In this document: positions 8,662 through 20,656 of the stretch, one piece after another | Layout: each line of letters starts with the position of its first letter | How positions within the stretch are numbered: position 1 is the first letter of the stretch | Assembly: GCF_003226325.1 (NCBI RefSeq) | Contig: NZ_PDOD01000002.1 | Span: 248,001 to 312,000 of the forward strand | Length of the DNA: 64,000 nt | Direction: 5' to 3' | DNA from: Salipaludibacillus keqinensis | GTDB lineage: Bacteria > Bacillota > Bacilli > Bacillales > Salisediminibacteriaceae | Made by a program: the position numbers and the translations under genes | Notes under the pieces: model-generated | The model's database searches: none | What the model was told of the DNA's origin: nothing | What the model saw: the letters and a program-made list of their open reading frames with translations, nothing else

Positions 8662-8707
8662 CTCGCTTGCCGCAGGCAATGCTGAAGCCTTGCCCACGGC
8701 AAGCGAG
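8662..8707. repeat. Strong composite hairpin
   Basis: CTCGCTTGCCG and CGGCAAGCGAG form an 11-bp perfect outer stem, with an inner GGCAA/TTGCC stem. On the plus strand it is followed by TAGATTTTTT, so it could act as a second, distant terminator behind rqcH. It could also be a REP-like element, since it is much GC-richer than its surroundings. Confidence 0.6.
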
Positions 8708-8749
8708 TAGATTTTTTACAATCAGCCTTACTATAAATATTCAACAGTC

Positions 8750-8799
8750 AAAAAAGGGGCTCCATCAGGGTTGTAGTTTAACAACCTTTCGGGAGACCC
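8750..8799 (-). terminator. Terminator after the ABC exporter operon
   Basis: Minus strand: GGGTCTCC pairs with GGAGCCCC (one mismatch), with an inner GGTTGT/ACAACC stem, and ends in TTTTTT. It starts 13 bases after the stop codon of the second exporter gene. Confidence 0.85.
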
Positions 8800-8811
8800 T
8801 CTTGTATTATT

Positions 8812-10665
8812 CTATCCTGCATTTAACACTTTAAATTGAGATTTTACCAACCCGTAATATTCGCCTCGTTGATCCATCAGTTCTTGATGGTTGCCTTGCT
8901 CTAAAATGTTTCCTTGCTCTAACACAATAATGTTATCCGCTTCTCGGATCGTCGATAATCGGTGAGCAATCATGACCGCCGTTCGACCATGAAGTAGTTT
9001 TTTCAGTGCACGTTGAATGAGCTGTTCTGTCTCCGTATCAATCGAAGCCGTCGCTTCATCTAAAATAAGAATTTTAGGATCAGCCAACAGTGCTCGTGCG
9101 AAGGAGATCAGCTGTCTCTCCCCTACAGAAAGAACATTTCCTCGTTCTTCTACTTCTGTTTCATACCCGTTGCTTAATTGAGAAATAAATTTATCCGCAC
9201 CCACTGTTTTCGCTGCTTCAATAATCTCTTCTTCCGTCGCATCAGGACGCCCAAATCGGATATTATCCATGATTGTTCCGGAAAAAATAAACGTATCTTG
9301 CAACACAATGCTTACTTTTTCTCGTAAACTATCCAACCGAATATCTCTTAAATCATGACCATCAAGCAAAACTCGGCCTTTCGTAGGATCATAGAAACGG
9401 CTGATTAAGTTGACGATCGTTGTTTTCCCACTGCCAGTATGACCCACTAAGGCGACTGTTTGACCTTCTTTCATTTCTAAATTTATCTTATTTAGAGCTG
9501 TACGATCACTATCATAAGCAAACTCTACATCCTCAAATTGGATTCTTCCATAAACCTCTTTAAGTTTTTTCGCGCCTTGCTTCTCAGGAACAGACGGCTG
9601 CTCGTCAAGAAATTCAAAGATTCGTTCTGATGACGCCATCCCTACTAGCAATTGGTTATACACTTGGCCTAGACGAGAAATCGGTTCCCAGAACATTCCG
9701 ATGTAAAGAGAGAAGGCAAAAAATTCCCCGATCGAAAGAGCTTCGATTTGAATTAAATGAACCCCATACCATAAGAGGACAGCTGTCCCGATCGCGCCAC
9801 TCATTTCAACTAACGGGCGGAACATAGCACTTTTTTGTGTGGCATTTCTCCACGCTTCAAAGTTTGTTTCATTCATTTGATTAAAGAAGCCAATGTTTTG
9901 TTTTTCTTGCGTGTAGGATTGCGTTACACGAATCCCCTGAATACTCTCGTTCAAATGAGAGTTAATCATGGATTGTTTAATACGAACATCTTGCCATGAA
10001 CGTCTAATATTTCGTCTTAGCTTTGTTGAAATAAAGAACATCAAAGGTAATACGATCAAGATCGCAAGGGTAAGCTCTGGACTAATGATAAACAACATAA
10101 CGATAATACCTATGAGCATAATCACGTCCATTAATAAGTTAATTACCCCGTTCGTAAACAAGTCTTGTAAACTATTAACGTCATTCGTGATCCTTACAAG
10201 AATGGAACCTGCTGACCTCTGATCAAAAAATCGATGAGACAGGCGCTGAATATGATTAAACAACGCTTTTCTTAAGTCAAAAATAACAAGTTGCCCCAAC
10301 TTATTCATAAACCGGATTCTTAACGTGTTCCCAATCCATGAAATCACATAGAGACCCGTGATCACCACTACCATGAGAGCAAGGAAATTTACATCTCCTG
10401 AATCCATGATATGATCCAAAGCATAACTACCAATTAATATAGGGGCGATAAGTCTAACCGCCGTTGATAATAGCATACCTAAAATAGCAATCGGCAAGAT
10501 ATTTTTAGCGTAAGGCTTCATGTAACCAAATAATCTGGTCATCTGCATCCAGTTAAATGGTTTTTCAATGGCCTGATCTAAGGAGTAATGAAACCTTTTT
10601 AACGTTCGTGAATCGGTTTGTTTTTGTTGCTCGTCTTCTGTTAACGTTTCTTCTTTTTCCGGCAT
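8812..10665 (-). CDS. ABC exporter half-transporter, BmrD/YheH-like, catalytic subunit
   Basis: A 617-residue protein with an N-terminal six-helix membrane domain (about residues 50-330) and a C-terminal ATPase domain. Walker A is GHTGSGKTT and Walker B with catalytic Glu is ILILDEATASID. The signature motif is LSVGERQ instead of LSGGQ. It is preceded by the partner at 10678-12432 with a 12-base gap. In B. subtilis BmrC/BmrD the pair is a heterodimeric multidrug exporter, with one consensus ATP site built from BmrD Walker motifs and the BmrC signature. The pattern here matches. The actual substrate is unknown. Confidence 0.88.
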   Translation of the reverse strand: MPEKEETLTEDEQQKQTDSRTLKRFHYSLDQAIEKPFNWMQMTRLFGYMKPYAKNILPIAILGMLLSTAVRLIAPILIGSYALDHIMDSGDVNFLALMVVVITGLYVISWIGNTLRIRFMNKLGQLVIFDLRKALFNHIQRLSHRFFDQRSAGSILVRITNDVNSLQDLFTNGVINLLMDVIMLIGIIVMLFIISPELTLAILIVLPLMFFISTKLRRNIRRSWQDVRIKQSMINSHLNESIQGIRVTQSYTQEKQNIGFFNQMNETNFEAWRNATQKSAMFRPLVEMSGAIGTAVLLWYGVHLIQIEALSIGEFFAFSLYIGMFWEPISRLGQVYNQLLVGMASSERIFEFLDEQPSVPEKQGAKKLKEVYGRIQFEDVEFAYDSDRTALNKINLEMKEGQTVALVGHTGSGKTTIVNLISRFYDPTKGRVLLDGHDLRDIRLDSLREKVSIVLQDTFIFSGTIMDNIRFGRPDATEEEIIEAAKTVGADKFISQLSNGYETEVEERGNVLSVGERQLISFARALLADPKILILDEATASIDTETEQLIQRALKKLLHGRTAVMIAHRLSTIREADNIIVLEQGNILEQGNHQELMDQRGEYYGLVKSQFKVLNAG

Positions 10666-10677
10666 AACCTCACCCCC

Positions 10678-12432
10678 TTATTTCGCTTCTTCTAAAAACT
10701 GTTTTCTGTCTTGGAATTGAATATCATAAATACGGCGATAAGGCCCTTCACTTGAACGAAGCAATTCTTCATGGGTACCTCTTTCCACAATTTCTCCATC
10801 TTCCAACACGATAATTTCATCAGCATGCATGAGTGATGAAATACGATGAGCAATGATAAACGTGGTACGGCCTTGCATGACTTCTCGGAACGCTGCTTGA
10901 ATCTTGGCTTCCGTTTCCATGTCTACAGCACTCGTAGCATCATCTAAAATAAGAATACTTGGATTAATACAAATCGCTCTGGCAATGGCAATCCTTTGTT
11001 TTTGACCGCCAGATAATCCGCCTCCACGCTCACCTAACACGGTGTCATACCCCTTAGGTAAACCCATGATGAATTCGTGCGCATCGGCACGTTTCGCAGC
11101 ATCGATAATATGCTCTAAAGTGGCTTCTGGGGCCCCATAAGAGATATTATCTTTCACAGAAGATGAGAACAAGAAAGATTCTTGTAAAACAACCCCGGTA
11201 TTTTTTCTGATTGTTTTCAACGTGTAATCGGTAATTTCTCTTCCGTCGATCGTAATCTTCCCCCGGTCAGGCTCATAAAACCTTGAGATCAACTGGGTGA
11301 TTGATGTTTTACCAGATCCAGTGGCTCCGATCAATCCAATCGTCTTACCAGGCTTCGCTTCAAATGAGATATTCTTCAGTGCTAAATCTTCTTCTTCGTC
11401 GTAACTGTGACTCACATTCTCAAATACGACGTGACCATCTAGATAATCCTTTCCGATGGCATTAGGCTTATCGAATATGTCTTCTTTTTCGTCGAGTACC
11501 TGCAAGATTCTTTCCCCTGAAGCTTTTGACTGAGAGAAAGTATTCACGATGAACCCTAAGTTCATGAGTGGGTTAATAATAAACCAAATTAAACTAAAGA
11601 ATGCGACTAACACCCCTGGTTGAATGGAGCCGTTTATAACTAACCAACCACCATATCCTAACAAGACCACGACACATATATGTCCGATCAATTCCATAAA
11701 CGGAAAATACCGCGACCATATATTCGCCGTGTGAATGAATTTGTCTTTATAGTCTGTGTTTTTTTCGTCAAATCTGCCCATCTCAAATCCTTCTTTAGAG
11801 AGAGATTTCACGGTGTTCATTCCACTGATGTTCTCTTGAACTTTCGTCGTCATACCGGCAAATGATTTACGAATACTCGTAAATGCTGGATGGACTTTTT
11901 GGTCAAATTTATATACTGTGACGATTAGAAACGGCATGGCAGCCAACGTGACTATGGCTAAGGAAGGGCTGTAATAAAACATAATCCCCATACTTAACCC
12001 GACTAGCATCGTTAAATTGATGAGTTGGGCAAAACCAAAGGATAAAAAGAAACGAAACCCTTCAACATCTGCTGTCAAACGGGACATAAGGTCGCCTGTT
12101 CTCGCGTTGTCGTAGTAGCGAAAAGGCAAGAATTGAAGTTTTCGATAGAGAGCATTTCGTAATTCATAAACCGATTGAATTCCGAATAAATCTCCTAGAT
12201 ATTGATGGTAGTATACAGCGACTGCTTTTAATAACGTGATTAATAAAAAGCCGATCGCCACATAAGGAACTAAACCGAAGTTTCCATCTAACACCACATG
12301 GTCAATTGTCACTTGTAAAATAATTGGATATGCTACAGTAAATCCGGTCACTGCTAATAAAAAAATAATGGACAAAAAGAAATACCGTTTATAAGGCCAG
12401 TAAAATTCTTTTAAACGTTTAAATGTGTCCAT
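10678..12432 (-). CDS. ABC exporter half-transporter, BmrC/YheI-like, degenerate-site subunit
   Basis: A 584-residue protein with six transmembrane helices in about the first 320 residues and a C-terminal ATPase. Walker A is GATGSGKTS, the signature is the canonical LSGGQKQRIAIARA, and Walker B ends in ILILDDATSAVD, with Asp replacing the catalytic Glu. This is the complementary asymmetry expected of heterodimeric multidrug exporters. An AAAGGAGGTGGG site precedes the ATG. B. subtilis places a translated leader (bmrB) upstream of bmrC; I find no convincing equivalent here. Confidence 0.88.
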   Translation of the reverse strand: MDTFKRLKEFYWPYKRYFFLSIIFLLAVTGFTVAYPIILQVTIDHVVLDGNFGLVPYVAIGFLLITLLKAVAVYYHQYLGDLFGIQSVYELRNALYRKLQFLPFRYYDNARTGDLMSRLTADVEGFRFFLSFGFAQLINLTMLVGLSMGIMFYYSPSLAIVTLAAMPFLIVTVYKFDQKVHPAFTSIRKSFAGMTTKVQENISGMNTVKSLSKEGFEMGRFDEKNTDYKDKFIHTANIWSRYFPFMELIGHICVVVLLGYGGWLVINGSIQPGVLVAFFSLIWFIINPLMNLGFIVNTFSQSKASGERILQVLDEKEDIFDKPNAIGKDYLDGHVVFENVSHSYDEEEDLALKNISFEAKPGKTIGLIGATGSGKTSITQLISRFYEPDRGKITIDGREITDYTLKTIRKNTGVVLQESFLFSSSVKDNISYGAPEATLEHIIDAAKRADAHEFIMGLPKGYDTVLGERGGGLSGGQKQRIAIARAICINPSILILDDATSAVDMETEAKIQAAFREVMQGRTTFIIAHRISSLMHADEIIVLEDGEIVERGTHEELLRSSEGPYRRIYDIQFQDRKQFLEEAK

Positions 12433-12708
12433 CTTCCCACCTCCTTTAAAATCTGAAAATCTTTCCGCTCTTTAATCACCGACTATTTAGGACTCCCTAA
12501 CAATAAAAATGAAAGCAGTAGATCTAATATATCGGTTTCCGAAATAAATTTCTATACGTCAATAGACTTGAATTTATCCAAATAGGCTGAATATTCTTCA
12601 TTAAGTAGCCGTTAACTGGTTTTTCTTTACAATTACACGAATTTTCGCTACCTCTCTCCTTTCAACAACCTTATGCCGAGGACTGTTCGTTCATTTTAAA
12701 AAATACTT
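12433..12708. other. Upstream region of the ABC exporter operon
   Basis: No supported gene. Read towards the exporter, the region contains a TTGACG hexamer (12557-12562) and TATATT (about 12527-12532). Overlapping the latter is a small inverted repeat, TCGG-ttt-CCGA (12532-12542). These could form a regulated promoter, but the TTGACG to TATATT spacing is too long for a standard one. An open leader peptide was looked for and not found. Confidence 0.35.
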
Positions 12709-12740
12709 AAAAAACGCCTAGATCACAGTTGATCTAAGCG
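12709..12740 (-). terminator. Terminator for the dioxygenase gene
   Basis: Minus strand: CGCTTAGATC pairs with GATCTAGGCG (one wobble or mismatch) around a 6-base loop, then TTTTTT. It lies about 80 bases past the stop codon at 12822. Confidence 0.8.
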
Positions 12741-12821
12741 TAATGTTATTTATTTTCTTTTGCAACGAAAGGAACTTCCTTTTCATTTTTGAATACAGCC
12801 GATCGATTTCAAACAAATTCT

Positions 12822-13811
12822 TTAAGCGTCCTCTCGTTCTTTCTGGATTTCTTTAGTACTTCTAACAGTATCGATTGGACGAACTGATTTTTCTATTTGA
12901 GCTCGCTTAGATTCCAAGAAGGGAGGTAAGGATAATTTTTCACCAAGAGTCTCATATGGCTCATCTCCCATAAATCCTGGACCGTCGGTAGCAAATTCAA
13001 ATAAAATTTGTGGGGCTACTCTCGCATATAAGGACTTAAAGAAGAACCGATCCACAAATCCAGAAGTTTGAAATCCGAAACTTCTCAACCTCTCATCCCA
13101 GTGGTCAAGGACAGCTCGGTCTTCAATACGAAAGGCTGCATGGTGAACCGTTCCGAAACCTTGTTGAGCTGGAGGTAGCACTGTATTGTGCTCAACTATA
13201 ACTTGAGCCCCATTTCCTCCTTCTCCTACTTCAAATAAATGAGTTGATCCGTCAGCATCCATTTCCTTGAATTCCAATACTTTTTCCAGCACTTCTTTCA
13301 AATAGTCGAACTTTTCAATGCGAATAAACAATGGTCCTAACCCTGTAATGGCAAACTCATTAGGGATCGGTCCCTTTTCCCAAGGTGTACCTGATTCCAC
13401 TCCTTCGTTGTTTTCATCTGATATCAATTGATAGTGCTGATCATCAAAATCAACGAAAGAAAGCGTTTTTCTAGCAAACTGCTCTTTGATGCCTGTGTGG
13501 CTAACATCTAAACGGTCAAACCGCTTCACCCAATAATCCAATGCAGCATCAGTTGGGACGCGGAAAGAAGTTTTTGAAATTTCATTCGTCCCGTGGGTAC
13601 CTTTAGGGATGCCAGGAAAGTCGAAGAACGTCATATCTGTCCCAGGGCTTCCTTTATCATCTGCAAAGAAAAGGTGATAGGTTTGAATATCATCTTGGTT
13701 GACCGTCTTCTTTACTAATCTCATGCCTAAAACATAAGTAAAAAATTCATAATTTTTCTCCGCGCTGCTGGTAATAGCTGTTACGTGATGTAGGCCTTTT
13801 AATCCATTCAT
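12822..13811 (-). CDS. Ring-cleaving dioxygenase, VOC/glyoxalase fold (MhqO-like)
   Basis: A 329-residue protein with two vicinal-oxygen-chelate halves. It starts MNGLKGLHHVTAITSS and carries the likely metal ligands in GLHHVTA, FGTVHHAAFRIED and ILFEFATDGPGF. The family includes B. subtilis MhqA, MhqE and MhqO, which respond to hydroquinones and other electrophiles. The ATG at 13811 is chosen for its GGAGG 8 bases upstream. The gene is monocistronic, with a strong promoter and a palindromic operator candidate, consistent with MarR-type control. It is absent from this position in B. subtilis. The substrate is inferred only from the family. Confidence 0.85.
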   Translation of the reverse strand: MNGLKGLHHVTAITSSAEKNYEFFTYVLGMRLVKKTVNQDDIQTYHLFFADDKGSPGTDMTFFDFPGIPKGTHGTNEISKTSFRVPTDAALDYWVKRFDRLDVSHTGIKEQFARKTLSFVDFDDQHYQLISDENNEGVESGTPWEKGPIPNEFAITGLGPLFIRIEKFDYLKEVLEKVLEFKEMDADGSTHLFEVGEGGNGAQVIVEHNTVLPPAQQGFGTVHHAAFRIEDRAVLDHWDERLRSFGFQTSGFVDRFFFKSLYARVAPQILFEFATDGPGFMGDEPYETLGEKLSLPPFLESKRAQIEKSVRPIDTVRSTKEIQKEREDA

Positions 13812-13909
13812 GTTTATTCCTCCTGATTTGAATGTACGATTTGTTATTATGAGTGCCATCTCTTTCTTTTATAACTTTTTTATATCCATTTATAATTCTT
13901 TCTATATTG

Positions 13910-13946
13910 ATACTAACATTTATTTTATAACAGTTCAAATGTTATA
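13910..13946 (-). promoter_or_regulatory. Promoter and palindromic operator of the dioxygenase gene
   Basis: Minus strand: -35 TTGAAC (13933-13938), a 17-base spacer, -10 TAGTAT (13910-13915). The -35 sits in the centre of a perfect inverted repeat with 7-base arms TATAACA and TGTTATA separated by 7 bases (13926-13946). A repressor bound there would block the polymerase. The arrangement is typical of MarR or DUF24 regulators, but the sequence is not the MhqR or YodB consensus I know. Confidence 0.65.
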
Positions 13947-14015
13947 TACTATATTTTTGTAAGTTAATGAAGTTAGTATTTATTAAATTGAGTTATCTAT
14001 GAAGATCGTGGCGTT

Positions 14016-14220
14016 TTATCGGTAGATTTAAGAGAGCGAGAAATGAAAAGTGGTCGAGTGAATCGTTTTATCGGTAGAAAAATAAGGTGCGCTCGGGTAA
14101 AGCAGCCGATAAACGTAGTTATCGGTAGATTTGGGAGAGCGAGCAGCGAAAAGTGGTCGATAATTCATTTTATCGGTAGAAAAATAAGGTGCGCTCGGGT
14201 AAAGCAGCCGATAAACGTAA
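14016..14220. repeat. Tandem repeat of 51-52 bp units in two alternating forms
   Basis: TTATCGGTAGA begins at 14016, 14068, 14119 and 14170, so the period is 51-52 bases. Units alternate: form A continues with TTTAAGAGAGCGAG or close variants, form B with AAAAATAAGGTGCGCTCGGG. Form B ends in CCGATAA, the complement of TTATCGG, so it can fold into a hairpin about 45 bases across. The block follows the pyr operon terminator. A frame is open through it on the plus strand, but it only translates the repeat and has no ribosome binding site of note. Confidence 0.85.
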
Positions 14221-14242
14221 TTACCCTTGATGAGGGAATAAC

Positions 14243-14278
14243 AAAAAAGGATAAACAGAAGAATTCCCCTGTTTAACC
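14243..14278 (-). terminator. Terminator of the pyrimidine operon
   Basis: Minus strand: GGTTAAACAG pairs with CTGTTTATCC (one mismatch), followed by TTTTTTGTTATT. It lies about 137 bases after the pyrE stop. The stretch between holds nothing else I can support. Confidence 0.75.
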
Positions 14279-14414
14279 TTTAGTAAATGTAATCAGTCAG
14301 CATGTCCTCATAAAAAGACGTCGTAAATTCTTTTAGTTGAAAAAACCGCTGAACTTTTCTTATTCATTTTTCTCTGCGATATTATCAAAACAAAAAGGCT
14401 TTAAAGGTTCGTTA

Positions 14415-15047
14415 CTAGTTAGCAAGCCAGTTCTCTGGGTCTTGACGCCACTTCTCAAGGAGTGAAACGTCAGCTGGTTGGATCACTCCTTTGTTAGCAG
14501 CGATTGATAATAGCTCCGAATAGGAAGTTAACGATTTAATCGTATACCCTGATGATTTCTCTGCTTCTTCCGCATGAGGAAGTCCGTATGTGAAGATGGA
14601 GCAAATTCCAAGAACTTTTCCACCTGAAGCTTCTACAGACTTTGCCGCTTCGATAGACGAGCCGCCAGTGGAAATAAGATCTTCAATGACGAGAACCTTT
14701 TTGCCTTCTTCCAAAATCCCTTCAATTCGATTTTGCTTTCCGTGGCCTTTGGATGAAGAACGAACATAAATCATCGGTAAGTCTAACTGATCTGCAATCC
14801 AAGCGGCGTGAGGAATCCCTGCTGTTGCTGTACCCGCTAGCACTTCTACTTCTGGAAACTCTTTTTTTATGTAAGAAACAAAATGGGCTATAAACTGTTT
14901 TCGTTGTTCTGGATAAGACATGATTAATCGATTGTCACAATAAATCGGTGACTTGATCCCAGAACTCCAAGTAAAAGGATTCTCTGGTCTTAACGTGACA
15001 GCGCCTATGGATAATAAAAGTTCTGCTACTTCCGTTTGCTGGTTCAT
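14415..15047 (-). CDS. pyrE: Orotate phosphoribosyltransferase
   Basis: A 210-residue enzyme that joins orotate to PRPP to give OMP. The PRPP-binding motif VLVIEDLISTGGSS is clear, as is PFTWSSGIKSPIYCDNRL near the N-terminus. The start at 15047 (MNQQTEVAELLL) has GGAGG 9 bases upstream and follows the pyrF stop by 2 bases. An ATG five codons earlier, overlapping pyrF, is possible but would have the weaker GGGAG. Last gene of the pyr operon. Confidence 0.95.
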   Translation of the reverse strand: MNQQTEVAELLLSIGAVTLRPENPFTWSSGIKSPIYCDNRLIMSYPEQRKQFIAHFVSYIKKEFPEVEVLAGTATAGIPHAAWIADQLDLPMIYVRSSSKGHGKQNRIEGILEEGKKVLVIEDLISTGGSSIEAAKSVEASGGKVLGICSIFTYGLPHAEEAEKSSGYTIKSLTSYSELLSIAANKGVIQPADVSLLEKWRQDPENWLAN

Positions 15048-15049
15048 AA

Positions 15050-17443
<2,394 letters not shown>

Positions 17444-17447
<4 letters not shown>

Positions 17448-20400
17448 ACGAGCACTTCCTTTTTTCGTTTTCCAGCTTTACCAACTGGATCTGCTGAAAA
17501 AGTAAATAGTTCAAGAACTTTCAAGAGCGCTTCGGCTGTATCCATGGAAGTGAGACAGACGATGCCATGCTCAACCGCTTCACGTCGAATGCGGAAGCCG
17601 TCTCGTGCAGGCTGTTTCCCTTTCGTCAACGTGTTCACAATAAATTGAGCTTTTCCTTCTTTGATCACATCGAGCATATCTGGACGATCTCCGCCGATTT
17701 TTGAAATGACGGTGACTGGAATGCCTTCTTCTCTAATTCTTTCCGCTGTCCCTTCCGTTGCTAAAAGGTGGTAGCCGATTTGGTGGAAGCGGTTCGCTAA
17801 CACCATCGCTTCTTCTTTATCTTTGTCTGCTAAAGTAAACAAGACAGAACCGTGAGTCGGTATTTTCATTCCAGATGCAATCAAACCTTTATAGAGCGCT
17901 TTTTCCAATGAGTAATCTCTTCCCATTACTTCGCCGGTGGATTTCATTTCAGGTCCGAGAGTAATGTCCACACTTCTGAGCTTGGCAAAGGAGAACACAG
18001 GTACTTTTACTGAAACCAAGTCTGGCTCTGGTAAACAGCCCGTTTCAAAGCCTTGTTCTTTTAATGAGTGTCCTAAAATCGCTTTCGTCGCGATATTGGC
18101 CATATTCACCTCAGTAATTTTACTCAAAAAGGGAACCGTTCTGCTTGACCGTGGATTTACTTCGATCACATAAGCTTCGTCTTTGTGAAGGACAAACTGA
18201 ATATTCATCAACCCTTTGATGTTAAAGCCTTTCGCCAACCGGATCGTATAGTCTATAATTTGCTGTTTTAACCGATCCGTAATGTTTTGCGTAGGATACA
18301 CGGCAATGGAATCCCCTGAATGGACGCCTGCCCGTTCAATATGTTCCATTACTCCTGGAATGACGACCGTCTCTCCATCGGAAATAGCGTCCACTTCAAT
18401 TTCTTTCCCTGTTAAATAGCGATCGATTAAGACAGGATGTTTTTCATTTACTCTTACTGCCCGCTCCATGTACCGAAGCAAGTCTTCGTTATTATAAACG
18501 ATTTCCATCGCTCGCCCTCCAAGAACGTAAGACGGTCTAACGAGGACAGGATACCCAATTCTTTCAGCAATTTTCAATGCCCCTTCCACCGAAGTGGCTG
18601 TTTTACCGAGCGGTTGGGGAATGTCTAACTCCATTAATTTTTGCTCAAATTTGTCGCGATTTTCCGCTGCATCCATGTCTTCTAAACTAGTCCCTAGCAA
18701 AGTCACGCCCCGTTCAGCTAATTCATCGGCTAGATTCAGCGCCGTCTGACCACCGAATTGAACAATCACTCCTTCAGGCTTTTCATGGTTAATGACGTGC
18801 ATCACATCTTCTACCGTTAACGGTTCGAAATAAAGTTTATCGGAAATTTCAAAGTCCGTTGACACGGTTTCAGGATTATTGTTAATAATAATCGCTTCGT
18901 AACCTGATTCTTGGATCGCCTTCACTGTATGGACAGTAGCATAATCAAATTCGATCCCTTGACCGATTCGGATCGGCCCTGAGCCGAGCACGACAACAGA
19001 TGGCTTATCTGTAATCCTTGATTCTTGCTCTTCTTCATATGTCCCGTAATAATAAGGCGTCTCAGAAGCAAATTCTGCAGCACATGTATCAACCATTTTA
19101 AAAACTGGGGTGATATTGTTGTCACGCAAGTAAGTTTCTACTTCACCTATCGAGCGTCCAGAAAGCTCAGCGACCGTTTCATTTGAAAAGCCCATTCTCT
19201 TTACTTGATAGATCAAGTCGTACGTGAGTCCATGCTCATTTACTTCCTTTTCATACTTAATCAATTTTTCAATATGGAACAGAAAGTAACGATCGATTTT
19301 CGTTAAGTCATGGATGTCTTCCATGGAAAAACCTACTCGGAAAGCTTCAGCCACATAAAGAATTCGTTCATCGTCCGCATGAGACAATCGCCACTCCAGA
19401 TCTTCTTTCGTAAATTCTGTTTTCTTTGGGTGTTGTAAGTGAGTCAAGTCCACTTCGGTAGATCTGATCGCTTTTAACAAGGACTCGGGAAACGAACGGC
19501 CAATGGCCATTACTTCACCTGTGGCTTTCATTTGTGTCCCAAGCGTGCGATTCGCTGCATCGAATTTATCAAATGGCCAGCGAGGGATTTTCGTGACGAT
19601 ATAGTCTAACGCTGGTTCGAAACTGGCATACGTCGTCTTCGTCACAGGATTAATACACTCATCAAGGTGATAGCCAACCGCAATTTTCGCTGACAGTTTA
19701 GCAATTGGGTAGCCTGTTGCTTTCGATGCTAAGGCTGATGAACGACTGACCCGTGGGTTTACCTCGATGATAAAATATTGCTCACTATGAGGATCGAGGG
19801 CACATTGGACGTTACAGCCTCCTTCGATTTCAAGAGCTCTGATAATTTTCAATGATGAGTTTCGTAAAATTTGATACTCCCGATCTGATAGTGTCTGACT
19901 TGGAGCGACGACAATGGAGTCTCCTGTATGAATGCCTACAGGGTCAACATTTTCCATGTTACAGACGACAATCGCTTGATCATTGGCATCTCGCATCACT
20001 TCATATTCCACTTCTTTGAAACCGGCAATGCTTTTCTCGATCAAGCATTGATGAACAGGGCTTGCTTCTAATCCACTAGCTACAATCTCGTGCAGTTGCT
20101 TTTCATTATAGACCAAGCCACCGCCTGTTCCTCCAAGGGTATAAGCAGGTCTTACGATCACCGGGTAGCCGATTCGGTTAACGAAAGCTTCTCCTTCTGC
20201 TAAAGAATGAATAATATCACTTTCTGGAACGGGTTCATTCAGTTCATTCATGAGTGTACGGAATTTTTCCCGGTCTTCCGCTTGTTGGATCGCATGCAAA
20301 GTTGTCCCAAGAAGGGTGACGTTATATTCTTCTAAGATGCCACTTTCGGATAGTTCCATCGCCATATTAAGTCCCGTTTGTCCTCCTAATGTAGCTAACA

Positions 20401-20656
20401 AACCATCAGGACGTTCTTGGCGGATAATTCTGCTTACAAATTCTTTTGTTAACGGTTCAATGTATACGCGATCGGCTGTCGTTTCATCGGTCATAATTGT
20501 CGCCGGATTAGAATTGACTAAGATTACTTCATAGCCTTCTTCCATTAATGTTTGGCAAGCTTGTGTGCCGGCATAATCAAATTCGGCTGCTTGTCCGATG
20601 ACAATGGGTCCAGAACCGATGACGAGGATTTTTTTAATATCATGACGTTTAGGCAT
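17444..20656 (-). CDS. carB: Carbamoyl-phosphate synthase large subunit, pyrimidine-specific
   Basis: A 1070-residue enzyme (also called pyrAB) with two duplicated ATP-grasp halves. The starts [16 protein letters not shown] and [14 protein letters not shown] mark the two halves, and the C-terminal allosteric domain follows. The ATG at 20656 has AGGAGG 8 bases upstream; the frame extends 8 codons further into carA. It overlaps carA by 8 bases. Located in the pyr operon, it supplies carbamoyl phosphate for UMP synthesis. Confidence 0.96.

Larger units (their letters stand above)
8459..8749. other. Intergenic stretch without a gene, between convergent rqcH and the ABC exporter
   Basis: I find no supported reading frame here. 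The stretch holds one copy of the GTAGCACCTAC element near 8474-8494 and a long hairpin at 8662-8707, both listed separately. The rest is AT-rich and featureless. Confidence 0.7.

Noticed and set aside
12433-12708. A bmrB-like leader peptide for the ABC exporter
   Set aside because: The AAGGAGAGAGG site in this region is not followed by a start codon with a useful frame.
14043-14276. Plus-strand frame of 77 codons with a repeated FIGRKIRCARVKQPIN segment
   Set aside because: The peptide repeat mirrors the 51-52 bp DNA repeat; no ribosome binding site, and it runs into the pyr terminator.
20250-20534. Long antisense frames within carB and other operon genes
   Set aside because: They lie wholly inside well-supported genes, lack ribosome binding sites and resemble nothing I know.
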